NCBI RefSeq assembly: GCF_025133575.1
Contig: NZ_CP104011.1
Span: forward strand, 3,666,965-3,730,964
From: Pseudomonas sp. GCEP-101
GTDB taxonomy: Bacteria; Pseudomonadota; Gammaproteobacteria; Pseudomonadales; Pseudomonadaceae
Direction: 5' to 3'
Length of the DNA stretch: 64,000 bases
In this document: in pieces, positions 20,338 to 30,404 of the stretch
How positions within the stretch are numbered: the first letter of the stretch is position 1
Layout of the letters: the number at the start of each line of letters is the position of its first letter
Program-made: the position numbers and the translations under genes
The notes under the pieces: model-generated
What the model saw: the letters and a program-made list of their open reading frames with translations, nothing else
Database searches by the model: none
What the model was told of the DNA's origin: nothing

Positions 20338-20365
20338 GGTTTTTCACCTTCTGCCAGCCCGCAGG

Positions 20366-20572
20366 CTACTGCGCGCGCGCCATCAGCCCCGCCGCCTGTC
20401 GCATGCGGTTGATGTACTGCGCCACCTCGCGCTCGGCATCGAAGCGGGTGAAGTAGGGGCCTTCCAGCGTCCCCTCGCGGGTGGAAAAGAAGTACTGGCC
20501 GTTGACCGCGCTGATGCGGTCGCTGCGGTAATGAGTGCCTGCCTGATCGTCGCCGGCCCGTTGTCCCAACAT
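20366..20572 (-). CDS. Small conserved protein, DUF6316-like
   Basis: The 68-residue protein contains YRSDRISAVNGQYFFSTREG and ends in an amphipathic helix with EVAQYINRM. This resembles a small Pseudomonas family of unknown function (DUF6316, recalled by pattern only). The start MLGQRAGDD follows a strong RBS (GGGAGGGC); a longer frame exists but has no RBS. It has its own terminator and is divergent from lsfA. It is predicted soluble, with no signal peptide. No function is assigned. Confidence 0.7.
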   Translation of the reverse strand: MLGQRAGDDQAGTHYRSDRISAVNGQYFFSTREGTLEGPYFTRFDAEREVAQYINRMRQAAGLMARAQ

Positions 20573-20775
20573 ACGCTGCCCTCCCTCATCAAAAGGCTCA
20601 ATTAAATCGAGTGTATGCCGCAAAGCCCCGCCGCGCCGGGGCTGGAGAGGAATGGCGACGAACGGCAAGCCGTCGTTTCAGGCGTGCAACACCTGCCGGC
20701 CGGCTCGGGCGGCGTCTTGGCTATGCTCAGTGTCCCGGCGGCGGTCGCCGCCAAACAGGGTCCTGGCGAGAATGG

Positions 20776-20820
20776 TGTTTTGGTTATAAGAAAATCAAAA
20801 TATATTCTTTTTATTGCGGA
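20776..20820 (+). promoter_or_regulatory. AT-rich promoter region of lsfA
   Basis: A stretch of strongly AT-rich sequence (GGTTATAAGAAAATC, AAAATATATTC, TTTTTATTG) stands out in a GC-rich background, 46-90 bp upstream of the lsfA start. CysB-type activators of sulfate-starvation genes bind such tracts, but no defined CysB box can be set here. Confidence 0.5.
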
Positions 20821-20865
20821 AAGACCTTGTGCATAGTGGCTACCAACACGAACAAGGAGAGACCC

Positions 20866-21504
<639 letters not shown>

Positions 21505-21558
21505 CTCTCCGCTCCCCATCCGGGGAGTCACCGTACGAGCAAACCTCGAGCGGAAATC

Positions 21559-21584
21559 GGGCCGGTCCGCCGGCCCATTTTTTA
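21559..21584 (+). terminator. First intrinsic terminator after lsfA
   Basis: GGGCCGG and CCGGCCC pair around a TCCG loop, followed by ATTTTTTAT. A weaker hairpin (CTCCCC/GGGGAG, 21511-21526) precedes it. Confidence 0.9.
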
Positions 21585-21592
21585 TCCTTCAT

Positions 21593-21616
21593 GCGCGGAC
21601 CACGCCGCGCTTTTTT
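21593..21616 (+). terminator. Second intrinsic terminator after lsfA
   Basis: GCGCGG pairs with CCGCGC across a 6-nt loop and runs into six T residues. The back-to-back pair insulates the importer genes downstream from lsfA transcription. Confidence 0.85.
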
Positions 21617-21678
21617 ATTCAAGATCTGACTTGCCCGCCAAACGGGAAGAAGACGCAAGCCCCGCCAAGGAGAAGACC

Positions 21679-22692
21679 ATGGGTCATTCCACCTGGCGCC
21701 GCAGCCTGGCCGTCGCTCTTCTCGCGAGCCTGCCGATCGGCGCCTACAACAGCCCCGCCAACGCCGCCGACGCGCCCAAGGAAGTGCGGCTGGACTACGC
21801 CTACTACGCCCCCACCAGCCTGGTGCTCAAGCACTTCGGCTATCTAGAAAAAGCTCTCAAGCCGCAGGGCACCGAAGTGCGCTGGGTGTTCAGCCAGGGC
21901 AGCAACCGTTCGCTGGAATACCTCAACGCCGGCAGCACCGACTTCGCCTCCACCGCGGGCCTGGCCGCCGTGCTCAGCCGCGCCAATGGCAGCCCGCTGA
22001 AGACCGTGTACATCGCCAGCCGCCCGGAATGGACGGCGCTGGTGGTGCCCAAGGATTCCCCGCTCAAGTCCGTCGCCGATCTGAAAGGCAAGAAGATCGC
22101 CGCCACCAAGGGCACCGACCCCTACCTGTTCCTGCTGCGCAGCCTGCAGCAGGCAGGGCTGGACAAGAACGACGTGGAGATCGTCCACCTGCAGCACCCG
22201 GACGGCCGCGCCGCGCTGGAGCAGGGCAGGGTGGACGCCTGGGCCGGCCTCGATCCGCACATGGCCGCCAGCGAGCTGCAGGCCGGTTCGCGCCTGCTGT
22301 ACCGCAACGTCGACTTCAACAGTTACGGCGTGCTCAGCGTCACCGAGAAATTCGAGCAGGAGCAGCCGGCCCTGATCAAACAGGTCATCGCCGCCTATGA
22401 AGAGGCGCGCCAGTGGGCCGTGGCCCACCCGGAGGAGACCGCCAAGCTGCTGGCCGAGGAAGCCAAGCTGCCGCTGGAAGTGGCCAAGCTGCAACTCTCG
22501 CGCACCGACTTCAGCAAGCCGCTGCCGGGGGCGGAGCAGGTCGCCGCGCTCAAGGCCGCCGCACCGATCCTGCTGGACGAACAACTGGTGCGTCCGGGCA
22601 CCGACGTCACCGCCGTGGTCGATCAGTTGATCGCCCCGCAACTGGCCGGCGAAGTGATCGGCAAACCCGCCGTCGCCAAGGCGGGGCAATAA
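21679..22692 (+). CDS. Periplasmic sulfonate/sulfate-ester-binding protein
   Basis: The 337-residue protein has a signal peptide with a hydrophobic core (LAVALLASLPIGAY) and probable cleavage near ANA-ADA. The mature protein belongs to the SsuA/TauA/AtsR binding-protein family: an LDYAYYAPTSLVLK start and a PKDSPLKSVADLKGKKIAATKG segment. It would bring alkanesulfonates or arylsulfates to the permease encoded 3 bp downstream. The start at 21679 has RBS AAGGAGA; the frame upstream of it has no signal sequence. With lsfA on one side and ssuE on the other it is most like the atsRBC module of pseudomonads, but the exact substrate cannot be read from sequence. Confidence 0.85.
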   Translation: MGHSTWRRSLAVALLASLPIGAYNSPANAADAPKEVRLDYAYYAPTSLVLKHFGYLEKALKPQGTEVRWVFSQGSNRSLEYLNAGSTDFASTAGLAAVLSRANGSPLKTVYIASRPEWTALVVPKDSPLKSVADLKGKKIAATKGTDPYLFLLRSLQQAGLDKNDVEIVHLQHPDGRAALEQGRVDAWAGLDPHMAASELQAGSRLLYRNVDFNSYGVLSVTEKFEQEQPALIKQVIAAYEEARQWAVAHPEETAKLLAEEAKLPLEVAKLQLSRTDFSKPLPGAEQVAALKAAAPILLDEQLVRPGTDVTAVVDQLIAPQLAGEVIGKPAVAKAGQ

Positions 22693-22695
22693 TCC

Positions 22696-23520
22696 ATGCC
22701 CTCCCAGAGCCTGCGCCTGGCCCGCCAGCGTCGTGCATTGCCACTGCGCTGGCCGCGGCTGGGCTGGCGCGCCTGGCTGGTGCCGTTGATCCTCTGCGCG
22801 GCACTGGAATTCTCCGTGCGCGTCGGCTGGCTCGCCGAGCACCAGATGCCGGCGCCCAGCAGCGTCGCGCTGACGCTGTGGCAACTGGCCCAGGGTGAGC
22901 TGTGGAAACACGTCGCCGCCAGCCTGGCGCGGGTGGCGGCCGGCTTCTTCATCGGCGCGGCGGCCGCCGTGCTGATCGGCACCTGGGTGGGCCTGAGCCA
23001 GCGCGCCGAGGCCTATCTTGAACCTACCTTCCAGGCGCTGCGGGCCATCCCCAGCCTGGCCTGGGTGCCCCTGCTGCTGCTCTGGCTGGGCATCGACGAA
23101 ACCCCGAAGATCGTGCTGATCGCCCTGGGCGCCTTCTTCCCCGTCTACCTGTCGCTGGTGGCCGGCGTGCGCAACGTCGACCGCAAGTGGGTGGAACTGG
23201 GCCGGCTGTATCACCTGTCGCCTTTCGCCCTGGTGCGGCGCATCCTCCTGCCGGCAGCGCTGCCGAGCCTGTTCACCGGCCTGCGCGGCGCGCTGAGCCT
23301 GAGCTGGATGTTCCTCGTCGCCGCCGAACTGATCGCCGCTACCCGCGGCCTGGGCTACCTGCTCAGCGATGGCCGGGAAACCTCGCGGCCGGACATCGTC
23401 ATCGCCGCCATCCTGGTGCTGGCGGTGCTGGGCAAGCTCAGCGACAGCCTGCTCAAGGCGCTGGAACAGCGTACGCTGGCCTGGCGCGACACCTTTGCCG
23501 GCAACGGAGAGAGCCGATGA
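22696..23520 (+). CDS. Sulfonate-type ABC importer permease
   Basis: The 274-residue inner-membrane protein has about six hydrophobic helices and an EAA-type loop (residues about 165-185, ELGRLYHLSPFALVRRI), as in SsuC/TauC permeases. It starts 3 bp after the binding-protein stop and overlaps the ATPase start by 4 bp (ATGA). An N-terminal arginine-rich stretch precedes the first helix. Confidence 0.88.
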   Translation: MPSQSLRLARQRRALPLRWPRLGWRAWLVPLILCAALEFSVRVGWLAEHQMPAPSSVALTLWQLAQGELWKHVAASLARVAAGFFIGAAAAVLIGTWVGLSQRAEAYLEPTFQALRAIPSLAWVPLLLLWLGIDETPKIVLIALGAFFPVYLSLVAGVRNVDRKWVELGRLYHLSPFALVRRILLPAALPSLFTGLRGALSLSWMFLVAAELIAATRGLGYLLSDGRETSRPDIVIAAILVLAVLGKLSDSLLKALEQRTLAWRDTFAGNGESR

Positions 23521-24269
23521 GCGCCCTGTTGGAGCTGCGGGATATCCGCAAGAGTTTCTCCGGCGTGCGTGTGCTGGATGACGTCAGCCTGAGCCTGGCG
23601 CCGGGCGAAGTGGTCAGCCTGCTCGGCCCCAGTGGCTGTGGAAAAAGCACCCTGCTGCGCATCGCCGCCGGGCTGGACGACGAGTTCGCCGGCTCCCTGG
23701 AACGCAACCCGCTGCTGGGCTTCGGCCCGGACGGCGACACCGGCCGCGGCGGTGGCGGCATCGGCGTGGTGTTCCAGGAACCGCGCCTGCTGCCCTGGCT
23801 GACCGTGGCGCAGAACATCGGCTTCGCCGACGGCTGGCTGGCCGACGACCACCGCATCGAACACCTGCTGCGCGACGTGGGGCTGGAAGGCAAGGGCGGC
23901 CTGCTGCCCAAGCAGCTCTCCGGCGGCATGGCCCAGCGCGCGGCCATCGCCCGCGGCCTCTACGGCCGGCCGCAGGTCCTGCTGCTGGACGAACCCTTCA
24001 GCGCGGTGGACGCCTTCACCCGCATCCGCCTGCAGGACCTGATCCAGCAATTGGCGCTGGACTACGACATCAGCATTTTGCTGGTCACCCATGACCTCGA
24101 CGAAGCCTTCTACCTCAGCGATCGCGTCCTGCTGCTGGGCGGCACCCCCAGCCGCCTGCGCCGCGAGTTCCCCGTGCCGCTGCCGCGTCCGCGCGACCGC
24201 CGCGCCGTGGAGCTGGCCTTCCTGCGCGGCGAAGCACTGACCGAGCTGCACCAGTCCCACGTCATCTGA
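23517..24269 (+). CDS. Sulfonate-type ABC importer ATP-binding protein
   Basis: The 250-residue ATPase has Walker A GPSGCGKST, signature LSGGMAQRAA, Walker B VLLLDEPF and switch histidine LLVTHDLDE. The Q-loop reads VVFQEPRLLPWLTV, a form shared by SsuB/TauB ATPases. The start codon overlaps the permease stop. It completes the three-gene importer. A REP pair follows instead of a clear terminator. Confidence 0.88.
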   Translation: MSALLELRDIRKSFSGVRVLDDVSLSLAPGEVVSLLGPSGCGKSTLLRIAAGLDDEFAGSLERNPLLGFGPDGDTGRGGGGIGVVFQEPRLLPWLTVAQNIGFADGWLADDHRIEHLLRDVGLEGKGGLLPKQLSGGMAQRAAIARGLYGRPQVLLLDEPFSAVDAFTRIRLQDLIQQLALDYDISILLVTHDLDEAFYLSDRVLLLGGTPSRLRREFPVPLPRPRDRRAVELAFLRGEALTELHQSHVI

Positions 24270-24282
24270 CCTTCACCTCCCT

Positions 24283-24356
24283 GTAGGAGCGAGCTTGCTC
24301 GCGAACGCTCTTCGGTAACCCGCCGTGAAGCGGTTCGCGAGCAAGCTCGCTCCTAC
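24283..24356. repeat. Inverted REP pair
   Basis: Perfect facing cores GTAGGAGCGAGCTTGCTCGC and GCGAGCAAGCTCGCTCCTAC, separated by about 30 bp, lie just after the importer ATPase gene. Confidence 0.9.
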
Positions 24357-24480
24357 GTTAAAAACAAAATCGCATAACTAAATGAATAAATACCATTTAT
24401 TGGAATATGCGAAGGGCTGTTAAGGTCTATGCACATTGGTTAGCAGCGCGGCATTTGTACCGCTCTGATCGTTATAAGGA
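24357..24480 (+). promoter_or_regulatory. AT-rich promoter region of the ssu operon
   Basis: The stretch after the REP contains TTAAAAACAAAATCGC, ACTAAATGAATAAATACC and ATTTATTGGAATATGCG, strongly AT-rich for this genome and similar in character to the lsfA promoter region. RBS AAGGA at about 24476-24480 sets the ssuE start. Shared CysB control is an inference. Confidence 0.5.
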
Positions 24481-24489
24481 AGCGTGCAG

Positions 24490-25083
24490 ATGTATGTAGT
24501 CACCCTTGCCGGCAGCCCGAGCCAGCGTTCCCGTTCCGGTGTCCTCCTGGACATCGCGCGGAACTGGCTGCACGCCCGCGGCGCCGAGGTGCGCTCGTAC
24601 AGCGTGCGCGACTTCCCCGCCGAGGACCTGCTGCATGCGCGCTTCGACAGCCCGCGCGTGGTCGAGCTGATCGAGCAGGTGCTGCGCGCCGACGGCGTGG
24701 TGATTTCCACTCCGGTGTACAAGGCGTCCATCGCCGGTGCGCTGAAGGTGATTCTCGACCTGCTGCCGGAGCGCGCGCTGGCACACAAGGTGGTGCTGCC
24801 CCTGGCCACCGGCGGCAGCAACGCCCACATGCTGGCGGTGGACTACGCGCTCAAGCCCGTCCTCGCCGCGTTGAAGGCCCAGGAAACCCTGCACGGCGTG
24901 TTCGCCGAGGAGAGCCAGGTGCACTACCCCGAGGGCACAACCCCGGCGCGCCTGGAATCGACCCTCGAACACCGCCTGCTGGACTCCCTGGAGCAGTTCC
25001 ACAGCGCCCTGGCGCGACGACCGAAACCCATCGACCCGAACCTGCTCAACGAGCGGCTGCTCAACGCCCGCTGGAGCATCTGA
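24490..25083 (+). CDS. ssuE: NADPH-dependent FMN reductase SsuE
   Basis: The 197-residue flavodoxin-fold reductase begins [16 protein letters not shown] (phosphate-binding loop) and has the flavin-site motif [14 protein letters not shown]. It supplies reduced FMN to the SsuD monooxygenase. The ATG at 24490 is preferred to the GTG at 24484 because the AAGGA RBS is 9 bp from the ATG and only 3 bp from the GTG. It is the first gene of ssuEADCBF, the order known in P. putida. Confidence 0.93.
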   Translation: MYVVTLAGSPSQRSRSGVLLDIARNWLHARGAEVRSYSVRDFPAEDLLHARFDSPRVVELIEQVLRADGVVISTPVYKASIAGALKVILDLLPERALAHKVVLPLATGGSNAHMLAVDYALKPVLAALKAQETLHGVFAEESQVHYPEGTTPARLESTLEHRLLDSLEQFHSALARRPKPIDPNLLNERLLNARWSI

Positions 25084-25215
25084 CCGACCAACCAACGCCG
25101 CGAACGCCAAGCCCCAACCCGGCAGGCGCCCGCTGCGTCAAACACGAACAGGCCCTCACCGTCCCGCCAACGGGACCGCAGGTCCGGCAAGCACACTCGA
25201 TAAAGGAGCACTCCC

Positions 25216-26181
25216 ATGCGGACCCTCACTTTGCGCAGTGGACTGGCGGCCCTGCTGATCGCGGCCCTGTCCTACAACGCCCAGGCAGATGAACAACCCG
25301 GTACCCTGCGTATCGGCTACCAGAAGTACGGCACCCTGGTGCTGCTCAAGGCCCGCGGCACGCTGGAAAAGCGCCTGGCCGAGCAGGGCGTCAAGGTGCA
25401 ATGGACCGAATTCCCCGGCGGCCCGCAGCTGCTGGAAGGCCTGAACGTCGGCAGCATCGACTTCGGCGTCACTGGCGAAACCCCGCCGGTCTTCGCCCAG
25501 GCCGCTGGCGCCGATCTGGTCTACGTCGCCCACGAACCGCCGGCGCCCACCAGCGAAGCGATCCTGCTGCCCAAGGATTCGCCGATCAAATCCGTGGCCG
25601 AGCTCAAGGGCAAGAAGGTTGCCCTGAACAAGGGCTCCAACGTGCACTACCTGCTGGTGCGCGCCCTGGAAAAGGCCGGCCTGAAGTACACCGACATCCA
25701 GCCCGTGTACCTGCCGCCGGCCGACGCCCGCGCCGCCTTCGAGCGCGGCAGCGTGGATGCCTGGGTCATCTGGGACCCGTACCAGGCCGCCGCCGAGAAG
25801 CAGCTCTCCGCCCGCACCCTGGTGGATGGCACCGGCCTTGTGGATAACCACCAGTTCTATCTGGCGACCCGTCCCTACGCGAACAACCACCCGCAGGTGA
25901 TCACCACCTTGATCGACGAAGTGCGTTCGGTGGGCCAGTGGTCGCAGCAGAACCCGCAGCAGGTCACCGACCAGGTCGCGCCGCTGCTCGGCCTGCCGGC
26001 GGACATCACCTTCACCGCGGTGAAACGCCAGGGCTACGGCGCCCAGCCGATCACCCCGGAAGTGACCGCCGCGCAGCAGAAGATCGCCGACACCTTCACC
26101 GACCTGAAGCTGATTCCCAAGAAGCTGAGCATCAAGGACGTGGTCTGGACGGCCCCGGCCAAGGTGGCCGCCGCCCAGTGA
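25216..26181 (+). CDS. ssuA: Aliphatic sulfonate-binding protein SsuA
   Basis: The 321-residue protein has a signal peptide (hydrophobic [12 protein letters not shown], cleavage likely at AQA-DE). The mature part reads [19 protein letters not shown], diagnostic of SsuA, and the ligand region includes [17 protein letters not shown]. It binds alkanesulfonates in the periplasm for SsuBC. RBS AAAGGAG precedes the ATG. The 132-bp gap after ssuE contains no terminator. Confidence 0.93.
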   Translation: MRTLTLRSGLAALLIAALSYNAQADEQPGTLRIGYQKYGTLVLLKARGTLEKRLAEQGVKVQWTEFPGGPQLLEGLNVGSIDFGVTGETPPVFAQAAGADLVYVAHEPPAPTSEAILLPKDSPIKSVAELKGKKVALNKGSNVHYLLVRALEKAGLKYTDIQPVYLPPADARAAFERGSVDAWVIWDPYQAAAEKQLSARTLVDGTGLVDNHQFYLATRPYANNHPQVITTLIDEVRSVGQWSQQNPQQVTDQVAPLLGLPADITFTAVKRQGYGAQPITPEVTAAQQKIADTFTDLKLIPKKLSIKDVVWTAPAKVAAAQ

Positions 26182-26188
26182 CACACCT

Positions 26189-26266
26189 GTAGGAGCGAGC
26201 TTGCTCGCGAACCCGCCCAGCTCCAGCGCTGCCGGGAAATCCGTTCGCGAGCAAGCTCGCTCCTAC
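26189..26266. repeat. Inverted REP pair inside the ssu operon
   Basis: Facing cores GTAGGAGCGAGCTTGCTCGC and its complement lie between ssuA and ssuD, where they may stabilise the upstream mRNA or lower distal expression. Confidence 0.88.
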
Positions 26267-26344
26267 AAAAAAGCGCTTAGAAACACCCGAATCCCATCAT
26301 CGCGCGGCTACGCCACGCCGGCGCGCTTATCTGGAGTTACTGCG

Positions 26345-27493
26345 ATGAGTCTCAACATCTTCTGGTTCCTGCCGACCCACGGCGACGGCCATTACCTGGG
26401 CACCGCCGAAGGCGCCCGCGCCGTGGACCACGGTTATCTGCAACAGGTCGCCCAGGCCGCCGACCGCCTCGGTTTCGGTGGTGTGCTGATCCCCACCGGC
26501 CGCTCCTGCGAGGATTCCTGGCTGGTTGCCGCCTCGCTGATCCCGGTGACCCAGCGTCTGAAATTCCTGGTCGCGCTGCGCCCGGGCATCATTTCCCCGA
26601 CCGTGGCTGCCCGCCAGGCCGCAACCCTCGACCGGCTCTCCGGTGGGCGCGCGCTGTTCAACCTGGTGACCGGCGGTGACCCGGACGAGCTGGCCGGCGA
26701 CGGCCTGCACCTGAGCCACGCCGAGCGCTACGAAGCCTCGGTCGAATTCACCCGTATCTGGCGCCGCGTACTGGAAGGCGAGACCGTCGACTACGACGGC
26801 AAGCACCTGCAGGTGAAGGGCGCCAAGCTGCTCTACCCGCCGATCCAGCAACCGCGCCCGCCGCTGTATTTCGGTGGCTCCTCCGATGCCGCCCAGGACC
26901 TGGCGGCCGAGCAGGTCGAGCTGTACCTGACCTGGGGCGAGCCGCCGGCCGCCGTCGCCGAGAAGATCGCCCAGGTGCGCGAGAAGGCTGCCAAGCAGGG
27001 CCGCACGGTGCGCTTCGGCATCCGCCTGCACGTGATCGTCCGCGAGACCAACGAGGAAGCCTGGCAAGCCGCCGACCGCCTGATCTCCCACCTGGACGAC
27101 GACACCATCGCCCGCGCCCAGGCCTCGCTGGCGCGCTTCGATTCCGTCGGCCAGCAACGCATGGCCGCCCTGCACGGTGGCAACAAGGACAACCTGGAAG
27201 TCAGCCCCAACCTCTGGGCCGGTGTCGGCCTGGTGCGGGGCGGCGCCGGCACCGCGCTGGTGGGCGATGGCCCGACCGTGGCGGCCCGCGTGAAGGAGTA
27301 CGCGGACCTGGGGATCGACACCTTCATCTTCTCCGGCTACCCGCACCTGGAAGAGTCCTACCGGGTCGCCGAACTGCTGTTCCCGCACCTGGACCTGGCC
27401 CAGGCGCAGCAACCGCAGGCGCGCGGCTACGTCAGCCCGTTCGGCGAGATGGTCGCCAACGACATCCTGCCCAAGGCCGCTTCGGCGAGCTGA
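26345..27493 (+). CDS. ssuD: FMNH2-dependent alkanesulfonate monooxygenase SsuD
   Basis: The 382-residue enzyme has a luciferase-like TIM barrel and the SsuD N-terminus [16 protein letters not shown]. Conserved SsuD segments are visible: [11 protein letters not shown] (the conserved Cys region), [12 protein letters not shown] and [12 protein letters not shown]. It cleaves C1-C14 alkanesulfonates to aldehyde plus sulfite with FMNH2 from SsuE. The start at 26345 follows GGAGTTACTGCG; longer frames extend into the REP. The length equals that of the characterised pseudomonad enzyme. Confidence 0.95.
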   Translation: MSLNIFWFLPTHGDGHYLGTAEGARAVDHGYLQQVAQAADRLGFGGVLIPTGRSCEDSWLVAASLIPVTQRLKFLVALRPGIISPTVAARQAATLDRLSGGRALFNLVTGGDPDELAGDGLHLSHAERYEASVEFTRIWRRVLEGETVDYDGKHLQVKGAKLLYPPIQQPRPPLYFGGSSDAAQDLAAEQVELYLTWGEPPAAVAEKIAQVREKAAKQGRTVRFGIRLHVIVRETNEEAWQAADRLISHLDDDTIARAQASLARFDSVGQQRMAALHGGNKDNLEVSPNLWAGVGLVRGGAGTALVGDGPTVAARVKEYADLGIDTFIFSGYPHLEESYRVAELLFPHLDLAQAQQPQARGYVSPFGEMVANDILPKAASAS

Positions 27494-27561
27494 AACCCTG
27501 GGGCGGATAACGCTGGCGCGTGATGCGCCCGACGTAGCGACGAAGAATCCGGAGAATTGAG

Positions 27562-28350
27562 ATGAGCGTTACCAACAACCTTGCCCAGCGCCTCGCGCCC
27601 TGGGCCCTGCCGGTGGGCCTGGTGGTCATCTGGCAGCTCGCGGTGGAATTCGGCTGGCTGTCCAGCCGCATCCTGCCCGCGCCCAGCGCCGTGGCCGAGG
27701 CCGGCTACCACCTGGTGGTCAGCGGCGAGCTCTGGCAGCACCTGGCGATCAGCACCTGGCGCGCCGCCGTCGGCTTCCTCATCGGCGGCAGCATCGGCCT
27801 GGCCCTGGGCCTGATCACCGGCCTGTCGACGTGGGGCGAGCGTTTCCTCGACAGCTCGGTGCAGATGATCCGCAACGTGCCGCACCTGGCGCTGATCCCG
27901 CTGGTGATCCTGTGGTTCGGCATCGACGAGTCGGCGAAGATCTTCCTGGTCGCTCTCGGCACGCTGTTCCCGATCTACCTCAACACCTACCACGGCATCC
28001 GCAACATCGATCCGGGCCTGCTGGAAATGTCGCGCAGCTACGGGCTGTCCGGCTTCGCCCTGTTCCGCCAGGTGATCCTGCCCGGTGCGCTGCCCTCGAT
28101 CCTGGTGGGCGTGCGCTTCGCCCTGGGCTTCATGTGGCTGACCCTGATCGTCGCCGAGACCATCTCCGCCAACTCCGGCATCGGTTACCTGGCGATGAAC
28201 GCCCGCGAGTTCCTGCAGACCGACGTGGTGGTGCTGGCGATCCTGCTCTACGCCGTGCTCGGCAAACTGGCCGACCTCGCCGCCCGCGGCCTGGAACGCA
28301 TCTGGCTGCGCTGGCACCCCGCCTATCAGGTCAAGGGAGGTGCGGCATGA
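27562..28350 (+). CDS. ssuC: Alkanesulfonate ABC permease SsuC
   Basis: The 262-residue protein has about six transmembrane helices and an EAA-type loop ([22 protein letters not shown]). It is the membrane channel of SsuABC. RBS GGAGAATTG is 5-10 bp upstream. Its stop overlaps the ssuB start by 4 bp, implying coupled translation. Confidence 0.92.
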   Translation: MSVTNNLAQRLAPWALPVGLVVIWQLAVEFGWLSSRILPAPSAVAEAGYHLVVSGELWQHLAISTWRAAVGFLIGGSIGLALGLITGLSTWGERFLDSSVQMIRNVPHLALIPLVILWFGIDESAKIFLVALGTLFPIYLNTYHGIRNIDPGLLEMSRSYGLSGFALFRQVILPGALPSILVGVRFALGFMWLTLIVAETISANSGIGYLAMNAREFLQTDVVVLAILLYAVLGKLADLAARGLERIWLRWHPAYQVKGGAA

Positions 28351-29159
28351 ACGCGGTGAACAACCTGCCCCAGCAACTCAAGAAAGGCATCCCGCTGGCA
28401 CTGGAAAACGTGCGCAAGCGCTTCGGCGAACGCGAGGTGCTCAAGGGCATCGAACTGCGGATTCCCGCCGGCCAGTTCGTCGCCATCGTCGGTCGCAGCG
28501 GCTGCGGCAAGAGCACGCTGCTGCGCCTGCTGGCCGGCCTGGATGAAGCCAGCGAAGGCCAACTGCTGGCTGGCTCCGCGCCGCTGGACAGCGCCCGTGA
28601 AGAGACTCGCCTGATGTTCCAGGACTCGCGTCTGCTGCCCTGGAAGCGGGTGATCGACAACGTCGGCCTGGGCCTGAAGGGCGATTGGCGCCCCAAGGCG
28701 CTGGACGCTTTGGCGGCGGTGGGCCTCTCCGACCGTGCCAACGAATGGCCGGCGGGCTTGTCCGGTGGCCAGAAGCAGCGCGTGGCCCTGGCCCGTGCGC
28801 TGATCCACCAGCCGCGCCTGCTGCTGCTCGACGAGCCGCTGGGCGCGCTGGATGCCCTGACCCGCATCGAGATGCAGCAACTGATCGAGAACCTCTGGCG
28901 GCAGCATGGTTTCACCGTGCTGCTGGTCACCCACGACGTCAGCGAGGCCGTGGCCATCGCCGACCGGGTGATCCTCATCGAGGACGGCGAGATCGGCCTG
29001 GACCTCAACGTCGAACTGCACCGGCCGCGCGCCCGTGGCTCGGCCCGCCTGGCCGCGCTGGAAGCCGAAGTGCTCGAACGCGTGTTGTCGCTGCCGGCCC
29101 AACCGCCGGAGCCGGAACCTGTTTCCCCACTGCCCACGCAACTGCGCTGGGCGCTCTGA
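28347..29159 (+). CDS. ssuB: Alkanesulfonate ABC ATP-binding protein SsuB
   Basis: The 270-residue ATPase has Walker [11 protein letters not shown]-loop [14 protein letters not shown], signature [10 protein letters not shown], Walker [16 protein letters not shown] and switch [10 protein letters not shown]. The Q-loop wording is diagnostic for SsuB. A proline-rich C-terminal tail ([14 protein letters not shown]) is typical of Pseudomonas homologues. It drives SsuC with SsuA-delivered sulfonates. Confidence 0.94.
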   Translation: MNAVNNLPQQLKKGIPLALENVRKRFGEREVLKGIELRIPAGQFVAIVGRSGCGKSTLLRLLAGLDEASEGQLLAGSAPLDSAREETRLMFQDSRLLPWKRVIDNVGLGLKGDWRPKALDALAAVGLSDRANEWPAGLSGGQKQRVALARALIHQPRLLLLDEPLGALDALTRIEMQQLIENLWRQHGFTVLLVTHDVSEAVAIADRVILIEDGEIGLDLNVELHRPRARGSARLAALEAEVLERVLSLPAQPPEPEPVSPLPTQLRWAL

Positions 29160-29198
29160 CCCCACAGTGAACCCCCGATTCTCCCAAGGAGCTACGCC

Positions 29199-29414
29199 AT
29201 GACCATCAAAGCCATCAACGTCCGCAACCAGTTCAAAGGCACCATCAAGGAAATCGTCGAAGGCGATGTGCTGTCGGAAATCGACGTGCAGACCGCGGCC
29301 GGTATCGTCACCTCGGTCATCACCACCCGTTCCGTGAAGGAACTGGAGCTGACCATCGGCAGCGAAGTGATCGCCTTCGTGAAATCCACCGAGGTTTCCA
29401 TCGCCAAGCTGTGA
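29199..29414 (+). CDS. ssuF: Molbindin-like protein SsuF
   Basis: This single TOBE/Mop domain of 71 residues contains VRNQFKGTIKEIVEGDVLSE and ends TIGSEVIAFVKSTEVSIAKL, the classic molybdopterin/molybdate-binding fold. It closes ssuEADCBF as in P. putida, where ssuF is required for sulfonate or sulfate-ester use although its biochemical role is unclear. RBS AAGGAG is well placed. A terminator follows. Confidence 0.93.
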   Translation: MTIKAINVRNQFKGTIKEIVEGDVLSEIDVQTAAGIVTSVITTRSVKELELTIGSEVIAFVKSTEVSIAKL

Positions 29415-29432
29415 ATACGGCGCTGGACGAGG

Positions 29433-29464
29433 CGGGCAGTCCGGCGACGGGCTGCCCGTTTTCT
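29433..29464 (+). terminator. Intrinsic terminator of the ssu operon
   Basis: CGGGCAG (29433-29439) pairs with CTGCCCG (29452-29458) and is followed by TTTTCTTTT. Confidence 0.88.
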
Positions 29465-29493
29465 TTTGCGGATATGGCGTCGGGCTGGCCCTT

Positions 29494-29565
29494 GTAGGAG
29501 CGAGCTTGCTCGCGAACCGCCCGAGCCCCGGCGTCAGTCACGTTCGCGAGCAAGCTCGCTCCTAC
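29494..29565. repeat. Inverted REP pair
   Basis: Facing cores GTAGGAGCGAGCTTGCTCGC and its complement lie just after the ssu terminator. Confidence 0.88.
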
Positions 29566-29605
29566 AGGGGAGGCGCTCCCACATGAAATCCTGTGCGTGG
29601 GCTTG

Positions 29606-29734
29606 CCCTCACCCTAACCCTGGCTACGCGCCCCGCTCCGAAGGGAGAGGGGACCGTACGGTGCAGGATGAAGCGACAGCGTCAGCCGGCACGATCTGCT
29701 CCCTCTCCCTCTGGGAGAGGGCTGGGGTGAGGGG
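29606..29734. repeat. Composite inverted-repeat element
   Basis: Outer arms CCCTCACCCTAACCCT and GGCTGGGGTGAGGGG flank hairpins of the GGGAGAGGG type and a core with GGTGCAGGATGAAGCGAC and GTCAGCCGGCACGAT. The reverse complement matches 54138-54257 over nearly its whole length. It fills most of the gap 29415-29867, where no gene is seen. Confidence 0.75.
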
Positions 29735-29867
29735 AATGCACCTGCACGGTTTTCCCGGCGAAATGCCCTTGCTCCTGCAAGATCCCATCCCGTGCGGCGG
29801 CACTATATAGAGCAATTGCTCTACCTCCCCTAGACTCCGCTCAAACCAACAAGAGAACGGAGTCCCC

Positions 29868-30287
29868 ATGTCCCTGAGTCCCTCTGCCTTCGCGTTGCTC
29901 GGCCTGGTCGCCTGGACCGTGCTGCTGGTCCTGCTAGTGGTCAACCAGCGCGGCCTCCTGGTGATGTCCGGGCGCATGAAGGTGAATGCCTTCGCCGCCG
30001 ACGGCAGCACCACGCCGGGCGCCTTCGGCCAGCGCGTGGTGCGCGCCCACGCCAACTGCGTGGAGAACGTGCCGCTGTTCTGCGCCGTGCTGCTCTACGC
30101 CATGGTCACCCAGCAGACGCTGATCACCGACCCGCTGGCGCCGACCCTGCTGGTGGCGCGCATCGTCCAGTCGCTGGTGCATCTGCTCAGCACCTCGGCG
30201 CTGGCGGTCTGGGTGCGTTTCGCGGCCTTCTTCGTCCAGCTGATCATCCTGATCTGGTGGCTGCTGCGCCTGTCCACCCTGGTGTGA
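29868..30287 (+). CDS. MAPEG-family membrane protein
   Basis: The 139-residue protein has four hydrophobic segments (about residues 5-24, 60-80, 88-108 and 112-135). The MAPEG motif R-x-x-x-N-x-x-E-x-x-P is present as RAHANCVENVP. The family includes membrane glutathione transferases and bacterial relatives of unknown substrate. RBS GAACGGAG precedes the ATG. It is a single gene, followed after about 30 bp by a palindrome-rich region. Confidence 0.82.
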   Translation: MSLSPSAFALLGLVAWTVLLVLLVVNQRGLLVMSGRMKVNAFAADGSTTPGAFGQRVVRAHANCVENVPLFCAVLLYAMVTQQTLITDPLAPTLLVARIVQSLVHLLSTSALAVWVRFAAFFVQLIILIWWLLRLSTLV

Positions 30288-30320
30288 TCCGCCGCGACGC
30301 GTGCAGCTGGGCGAACGACC

Positions 30321-30347
30321 GGAACAGTTGCGCCGCGCAACTGTTCC
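30321..30347. promoter_or_regulatory. Perfect 27-bp palindrome upstream of the EamA gene
   Basis: Arms GGAACAGTTGCGC and GCGCAACTGTTCC are perfectly complementary around a single central base. It ends 57 bp before the EamA start. There is no T-tract, so an operator for a dimeric repressor is more likely than a terminator, though it also lies 33 bp after the MAPEG gene stop. Confidence 0.6.
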
Positions 30348-30359
30348 TATGGGGCGATA

Positions 30360-30381
30360 CCGCCATGACTTAGCATGGCGG
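30360..30381. promoter_or_regulatory. Second inverted repeat before the EamA gene
   Basis: CCGCCATG-ACTTAG-CATGGCGG is a perfect 8-bp inverted repeat that lies 23 bp before the chosen EamA start and overlaps an alternative start at 30375. In mRNA it could form a hairpin in the leader. Confidence 0.55.
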
Positions 30382-30404
30382 ACCGCACACGCGTCGAGGC
30401 TCTC

